Source: Deltaproteobacteria bacterium | Lineage (GTDB): Bacteria; Desulfobacterota; Syntrophia; Syntrophales; UBA2210 | Assembly (NCBI GenBank): GCA_016933965.1 | Contig: JAFGTS010000040.1 | Location: forward strand, 1-64,000 | Reading direction: 5' to 3' | Length of the DNA: 64,000 bases | Shown here: piece by piece, positions 1 to 8,118 of the stretch | Layout: every line of letters starts with the position of its first letter | Position numbering within the stretch: position 1 is the first letter of the stretch | Notes under the pieces: generated by a model | The model's database searches: none | What the model was told of the DNA's origin: nothing | What the model saw: only the letters and a program-made list of their open reading frames with translations | Translations under genes and position numbers: made by a program

Positions 1-199
1 CTACGCCGGCATCCTCAAGATCAGCGTCTGGAGCTTCACCATCGTCATCGCCTCCTTCCTCTTCCTGCTGGCCGGCTGCTGGGTGGACACGAAGCTGGGT
101 ACGCAGCCCATGTTCACCTTCGGGCTCTTCATGCTGGGCACCATGCTCTCCATCGGCCGCCTCTACTGGGACGCCTGGACTGAAATGAAAAAACAGTGA
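1..199 (+). CDS. AtpZ/AtpI-like small membrane protein, 3' part only
   Basis: Open frame from base 2 to the TGA at 197-199, giving the last 65 residues of a gene that begins before the window. It holds two hydrophobic segments joined by a short polar turn (CWVDTKLGTQP) and ends in a basic tail (TEMKKQ). Two helices around a G/C-x-W-x-D-x-K-x-G-T-x-P turn is the pattern of AtpZ/AtpI-type proteins associated with F1Fo ATP synthase, so that family is the best guess. In many deltaproteobacteria atpZ-atpI lead into atpB-atpE. Here a terminator follows directly, so no Fo genes are downstream. Third positions are strongly C-rich compared with later genes. Family assignment is moderate because the N-terminus is missing. 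Confidence 0.5.
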   Translation, partial: YAGILKISVWSFTIVIASFLFLLAGCWVDTKLGTQPMFTFGLFMLGTMLSIGRLYWDAWTEMKKQ

Positions 200-231
200 C
201 CACCGATACCACCAATCCATAACCATCACCC

Positions 232-266
232 ATCCCCCCTCTTGCCGGAGAGGGGGGATTTTTTTA
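232..266 (+). terminator. Rho-independent terminator after the AtpZ-like gene
   Basis: A run of C's and TCT (about 233-242) pairs with AGA and a run of G's (about 250-257), giving a GC-rich stem of 9 or more base pairs around a short loop. Seven T's follow (259-265). It begins about 35 bases after the TGA at 197-199. Confidence 0.85.
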
Positions 267-445
267 ATACGTTTACAAGTCGTATTTTTATGTTACAATA
301 ACACGAACCGTTTCCATGGTGGTACCGGGTTCGCGGAATCGATGCCCGTCCACGGATTGAGTGATAGTATGTCGTGCCGGCAATGACAGGGGAAATACGG
401 CGGTTCACGGAGAACTCAGCAATATTCGCATGAGATGAATGCTCA

Positions 446-697
446 ATGGTAAAGAAACCTGACCTTGAATATCCCTGCAGATGGCGATATACCATCGTGG
501 GTTCGGACCGCGAAGGAATGGAACGGGCCGTCGCCTGCATCATATCCGGAAAACCCCATATCCTGACCCTGTCAAGAAAGAGCGAAAAAGGAACATACTG
601 TTCTCTGCGTCTTGAAACGACCGTCGACAGTGAAGCTCATCGTCTGAAGATTTATGAGGCGCTGCGTGATCACCCGCTGGTGCGTGTCGTCCTTTAA
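446..697 (+). CDS. DUF493 (YbeD-like) family protein
   Basis: 83-residue protein. The pattern YPCRWRYTIVG near the N-terminus, a central helix (REGMERAVACII), then KPHILTLSRKSEKGTYCSL and a C-terminal ALRDHPLVRVVL match the compact alpha-beta fold of the DUF493/YbeD family, whose usual length is about 85-95 residues. The family is a ferredoxin-like, ACT-resembling domain of unknown biochemical role. The ATG at 446 gives the full domain, although no strong Shine-Dalgarno is visible. The gene stands alone: a terminator lies about 180 bases upstream and the GGDEF gene starts 124 bases downstream on the same strand. Family call is good; function unknown. Confidence 0.75.
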   Translation: MVKKPDLEYPCRWRYTIVGSDREGMERAVACIISGKPHILTLSRKSEKGTYCSLRLETTVDSEAHRLKIYEALRDHPLVRVVL

Positions 698-733
698 ATA
701 TCAGTGGCGTGTCATATTTAATCGGGTAGGTGT

Positions 734-742
734 TGTTATACT
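734..742 (+). promoter_or_regulatory. Possible extended -10 promoter for the GGDEF gene
   Basis: TATACT at 737-742 preceded by TG-N (734-736) is an extended -10 element. No good -35 lies 17 bases upstream. It would start transcription near 749, about 70 bases before the GTG at 821. Confidence 0.3.
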
Positions 743-820
743 GATACTCTAAGGAATTGAACAAGAGGCGCGAATGCGTTCCCACCGGAGCTGCGATTGC
801 TTTGCAGGAGTTTCTTGACC

Positions 821-1861
821 GTGGAAAAACCTGGTGATCACAGAAACATTCCCTTCACCGACGAAACCCCGGAAACGTACATGCCCCGCATGCAGTTCTT
901 CATACGCCTGCTGATGGGGCTATTGGCAGGAATCTACTACTACTTCATCCCGATCCCACCCCTGATACTTTCTGTCGGGCAGATCCTGTTCATTGTCGCC
1001 GGTTACTATATTTTCCATTTATTCTGGTGGTGGCATTACCGTCACCGCGGTGTTGGAAAATTTATGATCAGCCTGGGTTCATGTGTGGACCTCGCAGGAG
1101 CGGTCCTTGCGTTCACGCTGGACCCCTTCATCATGCCGCCCATGGCATTGATGATCGTTGTCGCCGTACTGGGGAACGGGATCCAGCACGGTCTCACCAT
1201 ATTCGTGCAATCCATGCTGGGAGGGCTGGTCTTTGGAGGGGGTGCCTGCGTCATCCGCCTGTATGTTCTGCCGCACTGGCCGTCCTACGAGACACATTTT
1301 TACCTTCTGCTCATAGTCGTGAGCATCTTTTATTCCTATATGCTGGTGCGAAGAATTGAATCCATGAAGCAGCAGGCCGTCGAGATCAGCGAGATAGATG
1401 GACTGACGGGGCTTCTGAATCGGCGGGCCTTCGTCAAGGCAGCGGAATATCTGCTGTACCTGCATGAACGGACGAACATCTCTCTGGTTTTCGTGTTTGC
1501 CGATCTCGATCACTTCAAGGCGGTCAATGACGAATGGGGTCATACCATGGGAGACCAGGTTCTCCGGCGATTTTCGGATCTCGTTCGATCACGGTTGCGC
1601 AAGACCGATATCACGGCTCGATACGGCGGTGATGAGTTCGTTTTCATCATGACGAATACCACTGTTCAAAGTGCCGAGTGCGTGACCGCCCAGCTCCGTA
1701 ATGAATTCACGAAATGGGCTCGGAACAGGGGCCTGCGGGTCGGGGTCAGTTTCGGGCTTGGCCCGGTTCCTGAGGGGAAAATTGAGCTTGATGAAATGTT
1801 ACGCCGTGTTGATTCAGCCCTTTATGAGGAGAAAAAAAGACAGAACAGCGTCGGGACATAA
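821..1861 (+). CDS. Membrane-bound diguanylate cyclase (GGDEF)
   Basis: 346 residues if started at the GTG at 821, which lies 10 bases after AGGAG (806-810). A TTG at 797 would add eight residues without a ribosome site. About six hydrophobic segments fill the N-terminal half and resemble a MASE-type sensory membrane module. A cytoplasmic GGDEF domain follows, opening with the typical DGLTGLLNRRAF. The active-site loop is YGGDEFVF, with GGDEF starting at residue 269. RKTD lies exactly five residues upstream, so the RxxD product-inhibition site is also intact. The enzyme should join two GTP into c-di-GMP and be feedback-inhibited. The signal sensed is unknown. A nucleotidyl cyclase/HD-GYP protein follows on the same strand with its own promoter, and a PilZ protein lies 5 kb on. 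Confidence 0.9.
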   Translation: MEKPGDHRNIPFTDETPETYMPRMQFFIRLLMGLLAGIYYYFIPIPPLILSVGQILFIVAGYYIFHLFWWWHYRHRGVGKFMISLGSCVDLAGAVLAFTLDPFIMPPMALMIVVAVLGNGIQHGLTIFVQSMLGGLVFGGGACVIRLYVLPHWPSYETHFYLLLIVVSIFYSYMLVRRIESMKQQAVEISEIDGLTGLLNRRAFVKAAEYLLYLHERTNISLVFVFADLDHFKAVNDEWGHTMGDQVLRRFSDLVRSRLRKTDITARYGGDEFVFIMTNTTVQSAECVTAQLRNEFTKWARNRGLRVGVSFGLGPVPEGKIELDEMLRRVDSALYEEKKRQNSVGT

Positions 1862-1978
1862 TCGTCGCTTTCTTTTCAGCGGGAACAGAAGAAAAACAAT
1901 AGTGGGCGGATGTCGTTTTCCCTGTTCGATCTTTTACGAGCCTTCTCAATAAGATGTGAATTTAATGAGGATAAGTGC

Positions 1979-2006
1979 TTGACAAGAGTCTGGATTCTGC
2001 TAGACT
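1979..2006 (+). promoter_or_regulatory. Sigma-70-type promoter upstream of the cyclase/HD-GYP gene
   Basis: TTGACA (1979-1984), a 16-base spacer and TAGACT (2001-2006). The predicted start of transcription is about 65 bases before the ATG at 2079, consistent with transcription independent of the GGDEF gene. Confidence 0.65.
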
Positions 2007-2078
2007 TCTCGAAGTCTTGTGTCGGAACAGCCAATACACATGCATTTTTAAGCGACGTTCGGCTTCAGGTGGGGGGGC

Positions 2079-4061
2079 ATGGAAAGGCTTAAAAATTATG
2101 TAGTGCTGCATTTTGAACAGTTTTTTGTTCTTATTGCACTTATCAGTATCGTCTATATTAATTATTTTATTCCCTACAAACTTGCTTTTTTGAGTTTTTA
2201 CTTCCTTCCCGTCCTTATCGCCGGTTATTATCTTGATCATCGCCGCGCCATTTTAGGGGCCTTCCTGTGCATAGTCATGGCTGCCTTTTATGCCTATGTC
2301 GAACCGGAGTCCTTCATCATGAGTTCCGAGCCCTTTGACATCGGCCTCTATATTTTTATCTGGGGGGCCTTTCTGATTCTTACGGGTGCCCTGATTGGGG
2401 TTCTGCAGCAGAAATTGAAGCAGGAAATCTATCAGCGCATAATGCTGAAGGATGAACTGAGTGAAAGCCGGGAAACCCTGACCAACGTGACCCGGGAATT
2501 GATAGAACAAAGCGAACGCCTTGAAGAAGAGGTTGAAAAACGAACAGAGCACCTGCAGAAGGCAAAGATCGCCATCGAGGATCACAAGGAAAAGGTCGAA
2601 GAAGCCCTGTATTCCACCATGGACCCCACGGTGGCAAAGTTGATCATTGAAAAACGGTTGAGAACGGAAAAAAGAAATCTCAGCATCATGTTTGCCGATC
2701 TCCGGTCCTTCACGGAGTATTCCGAAGAGAAGGCGGCGGGGCTCGTTGTTACGGAACTGAATCGCTATTTCGGTATCATGGAACGGGTCCTGTTGAGTTA
2801 CCGGGCCCACATAGACAAGTACATGGGAGACGGGATTATGGCGGAGTTCGGTGCTCCCATGGATTATGACCGGCACCCCATCCTGGCGGTCATGGCTGGA
2901 CTGAAGATGCAGGAAGCTCATCGACAGCATGGATTTCCCTGGGAGATGCGTATCGGTATCGCGACGGGCGAGGCGATAATCGGCCTGATCGGTCAGAATC
3001 GTCAAGCCTATACAGCCCTGGGCGATGTTGTGAACATGGCGAACCGGATAGAAGAGGTCTGTCGTCCCGGTGTCGTTACGATTGATGAGTCAACCTACGG
3101 CCATGTGCGCCGCTTTTTCAATACGGAGATCAGAACCGTCCAGAGTATATCACGCATCAGCGATCCCCAGTTGGCCAGGGAAATCGAGGAATGCCTGTCC
3201 GTCCTGGAACAGGAGCCTAATAATGTAATGGTATTGAAAGAGGCGGGATTTCTTCTGATGAGCGTCGATGACCCCGTGCAGGCCAGGCACTACCTGAAGA
3301 GCGCCCTTGAACTGGATCCGTCGGATGATGCGCTGAAAGTTTCCTTTGCCGAATGCTCTCTCAAGATAGAAGAATTGCAATCGGTGACGCTCAGGGGGAA
3401 ACGGCGGCGGCTGCACCTTTATGAAGTGAGCGGCATCAAGGACCCGCTTTTGGACAGGAACAAGATTCCCCAGGGGATCTGGGACGCCTATATTGATAAA
3501 TTCAATCGCCTGGGTAACTTTCCCGAAGACATCATCCTGCCCGTCGAGGCCCTTGACGGTACGATAGGCCACTCCCGGGTCGTCGGATTTCTTTCCTACG
3601 CCATAGCGGATAGCATGAACCTACCTGACAAGGACAAGGTGGATATCGCCCTCGGCGGGTATCTCTGTGATATCGGAAAGACCATCGTTCCTCACCACAT
3701 ACTGAATCGAACGGGTTCGCTGAGCCGCGAGGAATTCGAGGAGGTCAAGAAACACTGCCGTGAAGGTGTTCGCGTTCTCAAGACCATGGGATTTGAGAAC
3801 GAGACGACCTTTCAATCCATTCTCTATCACCACGAGTGCTATGACGGTTCGGGATATACGGAAGGAATGGCGGGTGAGGATATCCCCATCGGGGCCCGAA
3901 TAGTATGTGTCGCCGATTCATATGACGCCCTGACATCATGGCGCCCCTACCGGAATGCCTGGGATTACACGTTCGCCCTGTCGCTGCTTGGAAAAGAATC
4001 CGGTAAAAAGAAATACGATCCCCAGGTCATGGAATCACTGGAAAAATTACTGACCGTGTGA
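2079..4061 (+). CDS. Class III nucleotidyl cyclase fused to a degenerate HD-GYP domain
   Basis: 660 residues. Four hydrophobic segments (about 10-115) are followed by a coiled coil (about 115-180). The class III cyclase domain (about 195-345) has both metal aspartates, D207 in FADLRSFT and D251 in YMGDGIM. It also has LGDVVNMANRIE with the expected Asn/Arg, so it looks active and most likely makes cAMP. A TPR-like stretch (about 365-430) leads to an HD-GYP-type domain (about 485-655). There the usual HD pair reads C530-D531 (YLCDIGK) and GYP reads GYT (593-594), while YHHE and the ARIVCVADSYDAL helix remain. Phosphodiesterase activity against c-di-GMP is therefore doubtful and it may bind or regulate instead. 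Own promoter at 1979-2006; ends just before convergent iorB. Confidence 0.88.
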   Translation: MERLKNYVVLHFEQFFVLIALISIVYINYFIPYKLAFLSFYFLPVLIAGYYLDHRRAILGAFLCIVMAAFYAYVEPESFIMSSEPFDIGLYIFIWGAFLILTGALIGVLQQKLKQEIYQRIMLKDELSESRETLTNVTRELIEQSERLEEEVEKRTEHLQKAKIAIEDHKEKVEEALYSTMDPTVAKLIIEKRLRTEKRNLSIMFADLRSFTEYSEEKAAGLVVTELNRYFGIMERVLLSYRAHIDKYMGDGIMAEFGAPMDYDRHPILAVMAGLKMQEAHRQHGFPWEMRIGIATGEAIIGLIGQNRQAYTALGDVVNMANRIEEVCRPGVVTIDESTYGHVRRFFNTEIRTVQSISRISDPQLAREIEECLSVLEQEPNNVMVLKEAGFLLMSVDDPVQARHYLKSALELDPSDDALKVSFAECSLKIEELQSVTLRGKRRRLHLYEVSGIKDPLLDRNKIPQGIWDAYIDKFNRLGNFPEDIILPVEALDGTIGHSRVVGFLSYAIADSMNLPDKDKVDIALGGYLCDIGKTIVPHHILNRTGSLSREEFEEVKKHCREGVRVLKTMGFENETTFQSILYHHECYDGSGYTEGMAGEDIPIGARIVCVADSYDALTSWRPYRNAWDYTFALSLLGKESGKKKYDPQVMESLEKLLTV

Positions 4062-4066
4062 TCGGT

Positions 4067-4100
4067 CTTCTGCCCGGGTGACGGCACGGTCACCGGGAAG
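4067..4100. terminator. Hairpin between convergent cyclase and iorB genes
   Basis: CCCGGGTGAC (4073-4082) pairs with GGTCACCGGG (4088-4097) with one bulge, flanked by CTTC/GAAG that can extend the stem. The iorB stop lies inside it. There is no long T-run on either side, so termination is uncertain. Confidence 0.35.
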
Positions 4101-4716
4101 AAAGTTCGGTGCCGAGGTCGAAGGCCCTCACATTGACGGCGATCTGTTCCTCCTTGACGCGCTCCGAAATCGCCCTTCGAAAGCCTTCCCGGTCGATGGG
4201 AAGGACCCCCTTTCCACAAATCGCCCCGAGTATGATGATGTTGGCAAGTATCGAGTTGCCCAGTTTCTGTGCCTCATCGGTGGCATCAATGAACGTTGTG
4301 TCGGCGGCAAGGGTGCTCAGTGATTTCTGTATATCGTCCACCGAGGGATAGGACGCCTCCCCCCTGATGACCGTCACCGGGTATATGGGCCGGGTATTGC
4401 AGATCACGATGACATCGGGGTTGCCGTATTGCGCGAAGACCCGCGTCGCTTCGGCGGGCTCAAGCGAGGCGATCAGGTGGGCACCGTATTCCGGTATCTG
4501 AGGGCTCCAGCTTGATGTTCGTGATATCCTCAGGTGGCTCATGACGGAACCGCCTCGCTGGGATGGACCGAAGGTTTCCCCGATGGTGACATGGTATCCT
4601 TTGGTGACGAGCATCGTGCCCAGCACACGGGATGCCATGACGTTTCCCTGTCCGCCGACACCGGTGATGATGATATTATAGGGATCATGTGATAAGGACC
4701 TGTCCGACACGGTCAT
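4090..4716 (-). CDS. iorB: Indolepyruvate ferredoxin oxidoreductase, beta subunit
   Basis: 208 residues from the ATG at 4716, which overlaps the iorA stop as ATGA and has GGGGAGG just upstream, so the two are translationally coupled. A longer frame back to 4773 would run inside iorA and is not needed. Family signs are the N-terminal NIIITGVGGQGNVMASRVLG loop and FGPSQRGGSVMSHLRI, typical of the gamma-type domain of 2-oxoacid:ferredoxin oxidoreductases. With IorA it decarboxylates aryl pyruvates (indolepyruvate, phenylpyruvate) to aryl-acetyl-CoA and reduces ferredoxin, or runs in reverse, in the cytoplasm of anaerobes. Length fits the family (about 190-210). Confidence 0.9.
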   Translation of the reverse strand: MTVSDRSLSHDPYNIIITGVGGQGNVMASRVLGTMLVTKGYHVTIGETFGPSQRGGSVMSHLRISRTSSWSPQIPEYGAHLIASLEPAEATRVFAQYGNPDVIVICNTRPIYPVTVIRGEASYPSVDDIQKSLSTLAADTTFIDATDEAQKLGNSILANIIILGAICGKGVLPIDREGFRRAISERVKEEQIAVNVRAFDLGTELSSR

Positions 4717-6659
4717 GAGACCTCCCCTTTCCGTATGGCGCCGGCCGGGCATATATCGGCGCAGACACCGCACCCGACGCAGATCAGTTCATCTATCCTG
4801 CTGACACCCTTTTTGTCGTCCCAGATGATACCCGGGCATCCGAAGATCCGCGTACAGAGACGGTTGCAGCCGCAATTCTCACCGAGGCAGACTTCTTCGT
4901 CGATGCTCATTTCGAAGCCTTTTGTGTACCTTCTTTCGGGACTGAGCGCGCAGGGTTGTTTCAGGATGAGGACCTTCGCACCTTCTTCGAGTTCGATCAG
5001 GCGGTGGAAAGCCGCACGAGTCGCTTCGAGATCGAAGGGGTCCTCGATTTCAACGCGGGCCCCCATGGCCCTGCAGATGGCCTCTATGTCGAGGGCCGGG
5101 GCATCCTCACCGAGAACGTTCTCCGATGATCCGGGATGGGGCTGAAATCCCGTCATGGCCGTACCGCTGTTGTCGAGGATGACCATCGTGAGCGGGGATC
5201 TCTGGTGGACGGCGTTTGCCAGTGCCGGCATGGCAGCGTGAAAGAATGTCGAGTCACCGCAAACGGAGATAACAGGCTGGTCCATTCCGAACTGTTTCAG
5301 TTTTCCGAAACCACTCGCGATGCCGGTTCCCGATCCCATGGAGTGGAGCGTCTTGACGGTGCTGAAGCCGCTGGGCAGTGTTCCCATGACATAGCAACCG
5401 ATGTCTCCGCAGACGAAGCCGTTTCTTCCATCAAGTTCGAGGGCGTTATGGATCGTCCAGAAAGACGCCCGGTGCGGACAGCCGGGGCAGAAGGTCAGAC
5501 CGCGATTCGCAGCCGAAATTGATGCCAGTTCACGGGCTTGTCCGGCGAAGGATTGCGACACCGGCGAATAGGAAATGTCAAGGATCGAGGAGATTGCGGT
5601 GATCACGAAATCAGGGTTCAATTCCCCCGTCGATGGAAGGTGGCCGGAATTCTTGCCGAAGAAGGTTTTCGCTCCAAGCTCTGATACCATTTCCGCATAG
5701 AGGATCTTGATCTGTTCCTCAAGGACCGGCAGGACCTCCTCGACGATAAGAATCCTGTCCGCAGTGGAGAGATATTTTTGCATGAGTTTCGGCGGCAATG
5801 GCCAGGTGGTGGCCAGCTTCAATATCCCCACCCGCTCGCCGGCTTGAAGAATGTTTATAGCTTCCCTGCTGTACAGGTTGCAGGCGCTGCTGGTTATGAC
5901 AAGGAGCTCCGGTTTCTCCGGTCCCGTGTAGGTGTTGAAAGGACAGTCCTCGAAGATCAGGGCAGCCTTTCTGATCTTTTCCTGCTGAGGTTCGTGCTGG
6001 AGCTTGGAGGCACCCACGATCATGCTGATGACCGGTCCACATTCGGGGTCGAAGAGGGGGCCGTCATACCTGAATCGGGCTTGTGTCGTCGCCCGGACAA
6101 GCGGGCCATAGGTCACATTGCCGCTGGCATGGGACATGCGGGTCACGCTCCGGAGGAGGACCACGTTACCCAGTTCCTCGGAGAGCTCAAAGGCCCACCG
6201 GGTGAGGTCTTTCGCCTCCTGGAAATCACCCGGCTCCAGAAGTGGTATTTCCACGAGCCGCGCGAAAATACGCGATTCTCCTTCATTTACGCTCGAAAGG
6301 GCCCCCGGGTCATCGCAGGCGACAAGCACCATCCCTCCCCGGGTCCCCGAGCTCGCCAGATGAAGGAGAAAATCAGAGGCCACATTGACCCCGTTCTGCT
6401 TCATGACGCACATTGTTCGCAGCCCGGCGAAAGAAGCGGCCGCTGAAACCTCGAGCGCCACCTTTTCGTTCGTCGACCATTCGGCATAGAGGTCCTGCTG
6501 CTCCGCCACTTTCGAGAAAGATTCTATGATTTCAGACGACGGTGTTCCCGGGTACCCGGCGGCAACCCGTATACCCGCCTCCAGGGCGCCTCGAACGATC
6601 GCCTCGTTACCCATGAGGAGATGAACAGCGCCTTCCCGCGTATCTGTCAGGTATGACAT
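4713..6659 (-). CDS. iorA: Indolepyruvate ferredoxin oxidoreductase, alpha subunit
   Basis: 648 residues from the ATG at 6659, preceded by AAAGGGAG at a good distance; an upstream in-frame ATG (6680) has no ribosome site. In order: an N-terminal pyrimidine-binding domain (LLMGNEAIVRGALEAGIRV, AGYPGTPSSEI), a transketolase-C-like middle part, a thiamine pyrophosphate domain (CPGCPHR; GDIGCYVMG; GDSTFFHA... DNSGTAMTGFQPHPG) and a C-terminal ferredoxin-like region. The last [4Fe-4S] motif is CVGCGVCADICP; the one before it (NCGCNRLC...GCP) is looser. Oxidises aryl-pyruvates with CoA and ferredoxin. First gene of the iorAB operon, divergent from the small gene at 6888. Usual family length is about 600-650. 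Confidence 0.93.
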   Translation of the reverse strand: MSYLTDTREGAVHLLMGNEAIVRGALEAGIRVAAGYPGTPSSEIIESFSKVAEQQDLYAEWSTNEKVALEVSAAASFAGLRTMCVMKQNGVNVASDFLLHLASSGTRGGMVLVACDDPGALSSVNEGESRIFARLVEIPLLEPGDFQEAKDLTRWAFELSEELGNVVLLRSVTRMSHASGNVTYGPLVRATTQARFRYDGPLFDPECGPVISMIVGASKLQHEPQQEKIRKAALIFEDCPFNTYTGPEKPELLVITSSACNLYSREAINILQAGERVGILKLATTWPLPPKLMQKYLSTADRILIVEEVLPVLEEQIKILYAEMVSELGAKTFFGKNSGHLPSTGELNPDFVITAISSILDISYSPVSQSFAGQARELASISAANRGLTFCPGCPHRASFWTIHNALELDGRNGFVCGDIGCYVMGTLPSGFSTVKTLHSMGSGTGIASGFGKLKQFGMDQPVISVCGDSTFFHAAMPALANAVHQRSPLTMVILDNSGTAMTGFQPHPGSSENVLGEDAPALDIEAICRAMGARVEIEDPFDLEATRAAFHRLIELEEGAKVLILKQPCALSPERRYTKGFEMSIDEEVCLGENCGCNRLCTRIFGCPGIIWDDKKGVSRIDELICVGCGVCADICPAGAIRKGEVS

Positions 6660-6829
6660 GGAAAGCTCCCTTTCCCGCACTGTTGATGCGATTCCGTTTC
6701 AAACCCCTGCGGAACCGGTTTTTAAATATCAAAAATGGCGGGGAAGCGAAACAGATATTTCCGTAAAACGTTTCAAGAGCCACTCAAGAAAGAAATATGC
6801 CCTCCGGGGGCAGGCCGTCAAGTTTTTGC

Positions 6830-6858
6830 TTGACCAATATCAGCGCCTTCTCTACTAT
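6830..6858 (+). promoter_or_regulatory. Near-consensus sigma-70 promoter for the gene at 6888
   Basis: TTGACC (6830-6835), a 17-base spacer and TACTAT (6853-6858). Transcription would start near 6865, about 23 bases before the ATG at 6888. Confidence 0.7.
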
Positions 6859-6887
6859 CACTTAACTACGTATGTGTGGATGGTGTC

Positions 6888-7196
6888 ATGAAGATCAAGG
6901 TTGAAAAGGAAAAGATCGTTAATGCTGTTCGAAAGCTGGAGGCGATCGAACTGGTTCTGGAAAACGAACGGGATGCCAAGGAGGCCATTGAACTCATTCT
7001 TCAGCAGCCTCAATTTCTTGGGGAAGGCGCTGTGAAGATGAAAGATGTGAAAGTGACCGCCATCCAGGAATACAGCGATTCCGCCGTCGCCTATAAATTG
7101 ATGTTCCTGCTTGAGTTTGTCTTTGAAGATACCGTACCGCTCGCCGAACAGGTCGCGTTGATCAAACGCTTTCAGGACTTCTTCGGAAAATCATAG
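6888..7196 (+). CDS. Hypothetical protein, about 102 residues
   Basis: Not recognised. The ATG at 6888 gives a 102-residue soluble acidic/basic protein: a lysine-rich start (KIKVEKEKIVNAVRK), an amphipathic helix (LEAIELVLENERDAKEAIELIL), a beta-rich middle (VKMKDVKVTAIQEYSDSAVAYKLMFLLEFVF) and a C-terminal helix (LAEQVALIKRFQDFFGKS). An ATG at 6876 would add four residues. It has its own near-consensus promoter, and its codon use looks like that of its neighbours, so it is probably real. Its last 25 bases overlap the 3' end of the convergent PilZ gene, so the two transcripts would be complementary there. Function unknown. Confidence 0.6.
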   Translation: MKIKVEKEKIVNAVRKLEAIELVLENERDAKEAIELILQQPQFLGEGAVKMKDVKVTAIQEYSDSAVAYKLMFLLEFVFEDTVPLAEQVALIKRFQDFFGKS

Positions 7197-7930
7197 ACAG
7201 TGGCCTTCCATCCGGGAGAGAAAAGATCCCGCTTGTGCCGTCCCGCATGTGGATCGCCGTTTGCCTTGGCGGCACAGGCGATCTCCGGGACTTCCTGAAG
7301 AAAGGTAAGGGCCAGGTGCGTGGGTCCTCGAGCGCCTTTTGTATGCCATATCCGCATGACGCGGGCTTCCCGCTGAATCCGAAGAGCATTGATCTCAAGA
7401 GTGAGAAAAAGCGTATCACCGGTGTGTATGAGCCCGGCTTCCCGGCTCTTCCCGACGATATGCGTTCCTTCCATCGAAATATCGACGATGTCCCAGGATG
7501 CACCGCCGAGGAGGATCCGTAAACCTGCCGGTGACACTGTTCGCTTGTGGGCCCGCAGATCATGCTCAAAAATTCCCGATATTTTTCGGGCAACGATGGC
7601 GGGAAACCCCCTGCCGACCGTTTCGTATCCCTCACGGACTTCGAGTATCTCCGCATTAAAGCCGTAACGCCTGCATTCGTGCTGTTGTGTTACATAAGTG
7701 ACAAGGATCACCGTGCCGATATGCCGTTCATCAAAGGGAGGGAATGTTTGAACCAGGACGATGGTATCTCCGCAGATTTCTCTGATGAATGAATTGCGTA
7801 TCGATCTTCCCTCGACCATGATATCGACGGCCAGGTCGACGATCGCGGGCATTGATTCGTTCCGGTCCATCACGACCCTCTCTTCGGTATGTGGTCCTTC
7901 CCGGTGTGTCATGAGCTCCTCTTTATCCAT
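7172..7930 (-). CDS. PilZ-domain protein (c-di-GMP receptor, YcgR-like)
   Basis: About 250 residues. An N-terminal domain (IVDLAVDIMVEGRSIRNSFIREI, then VTYVTQQHECRRYGFNAEIL) resembles the flagellar-brake PilZN module. The C-terminal PilZ domain has RAHKR (the RxxxR c-di-GMP motif) about 25 residues before DISMEG (the DxSxxG motif), so ligand binding should be intact. It would respond to c-di-GMP made by enzymes such as the GGDEF protein at 821-1861; the partner or output (motility or exopolysaccharide) is not evident here. Start is uncertain: ATG 7930 has GGGAG upstream at long spacing, ATG 7912 has GAGGAG very close, and a GTG at 7984 has none. Convergent with the gene at 6888. Confidence 0.78.
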   Translation of the reverse strand: MDKEELMTHREGPHTEERVVMDRNESMPAIVDLAVDIMVEGRSIRNSFIREICGDTIVLVQTFPPFDERHIGTVILVTYVTQQHECRRYGFNAEILEVREGYETVGRGFPAIVARKISGIFEHDLRAHKRTVSPAGLRILLGGASWDIVDISMEGTHIVGKSREAGLIHTGDTLFLTLEINALRIQREARVMRIWHTKGARGPTHLALTFLQEVPEIACAAKANGDPHAGRHKRDLFSPGWKATVYDFPKKS

Positions 7931-8118
7931 GCGCGATATCAGCTCCCGGCGAAATATCCACGATTCCCGTATACCCTGTTTCACCAGACATGCGCAATGA
8001 GAGTGGTCACCTGCAGCGGGTGAAATATATCACAGATGAAAAACGGTGAATCCTTGTCATCTGTTTACAAAGCCCGGTCCCTGTGTTATTTTCCGCAAAA
8101 AGCCAAGGAGGGGGCGGT

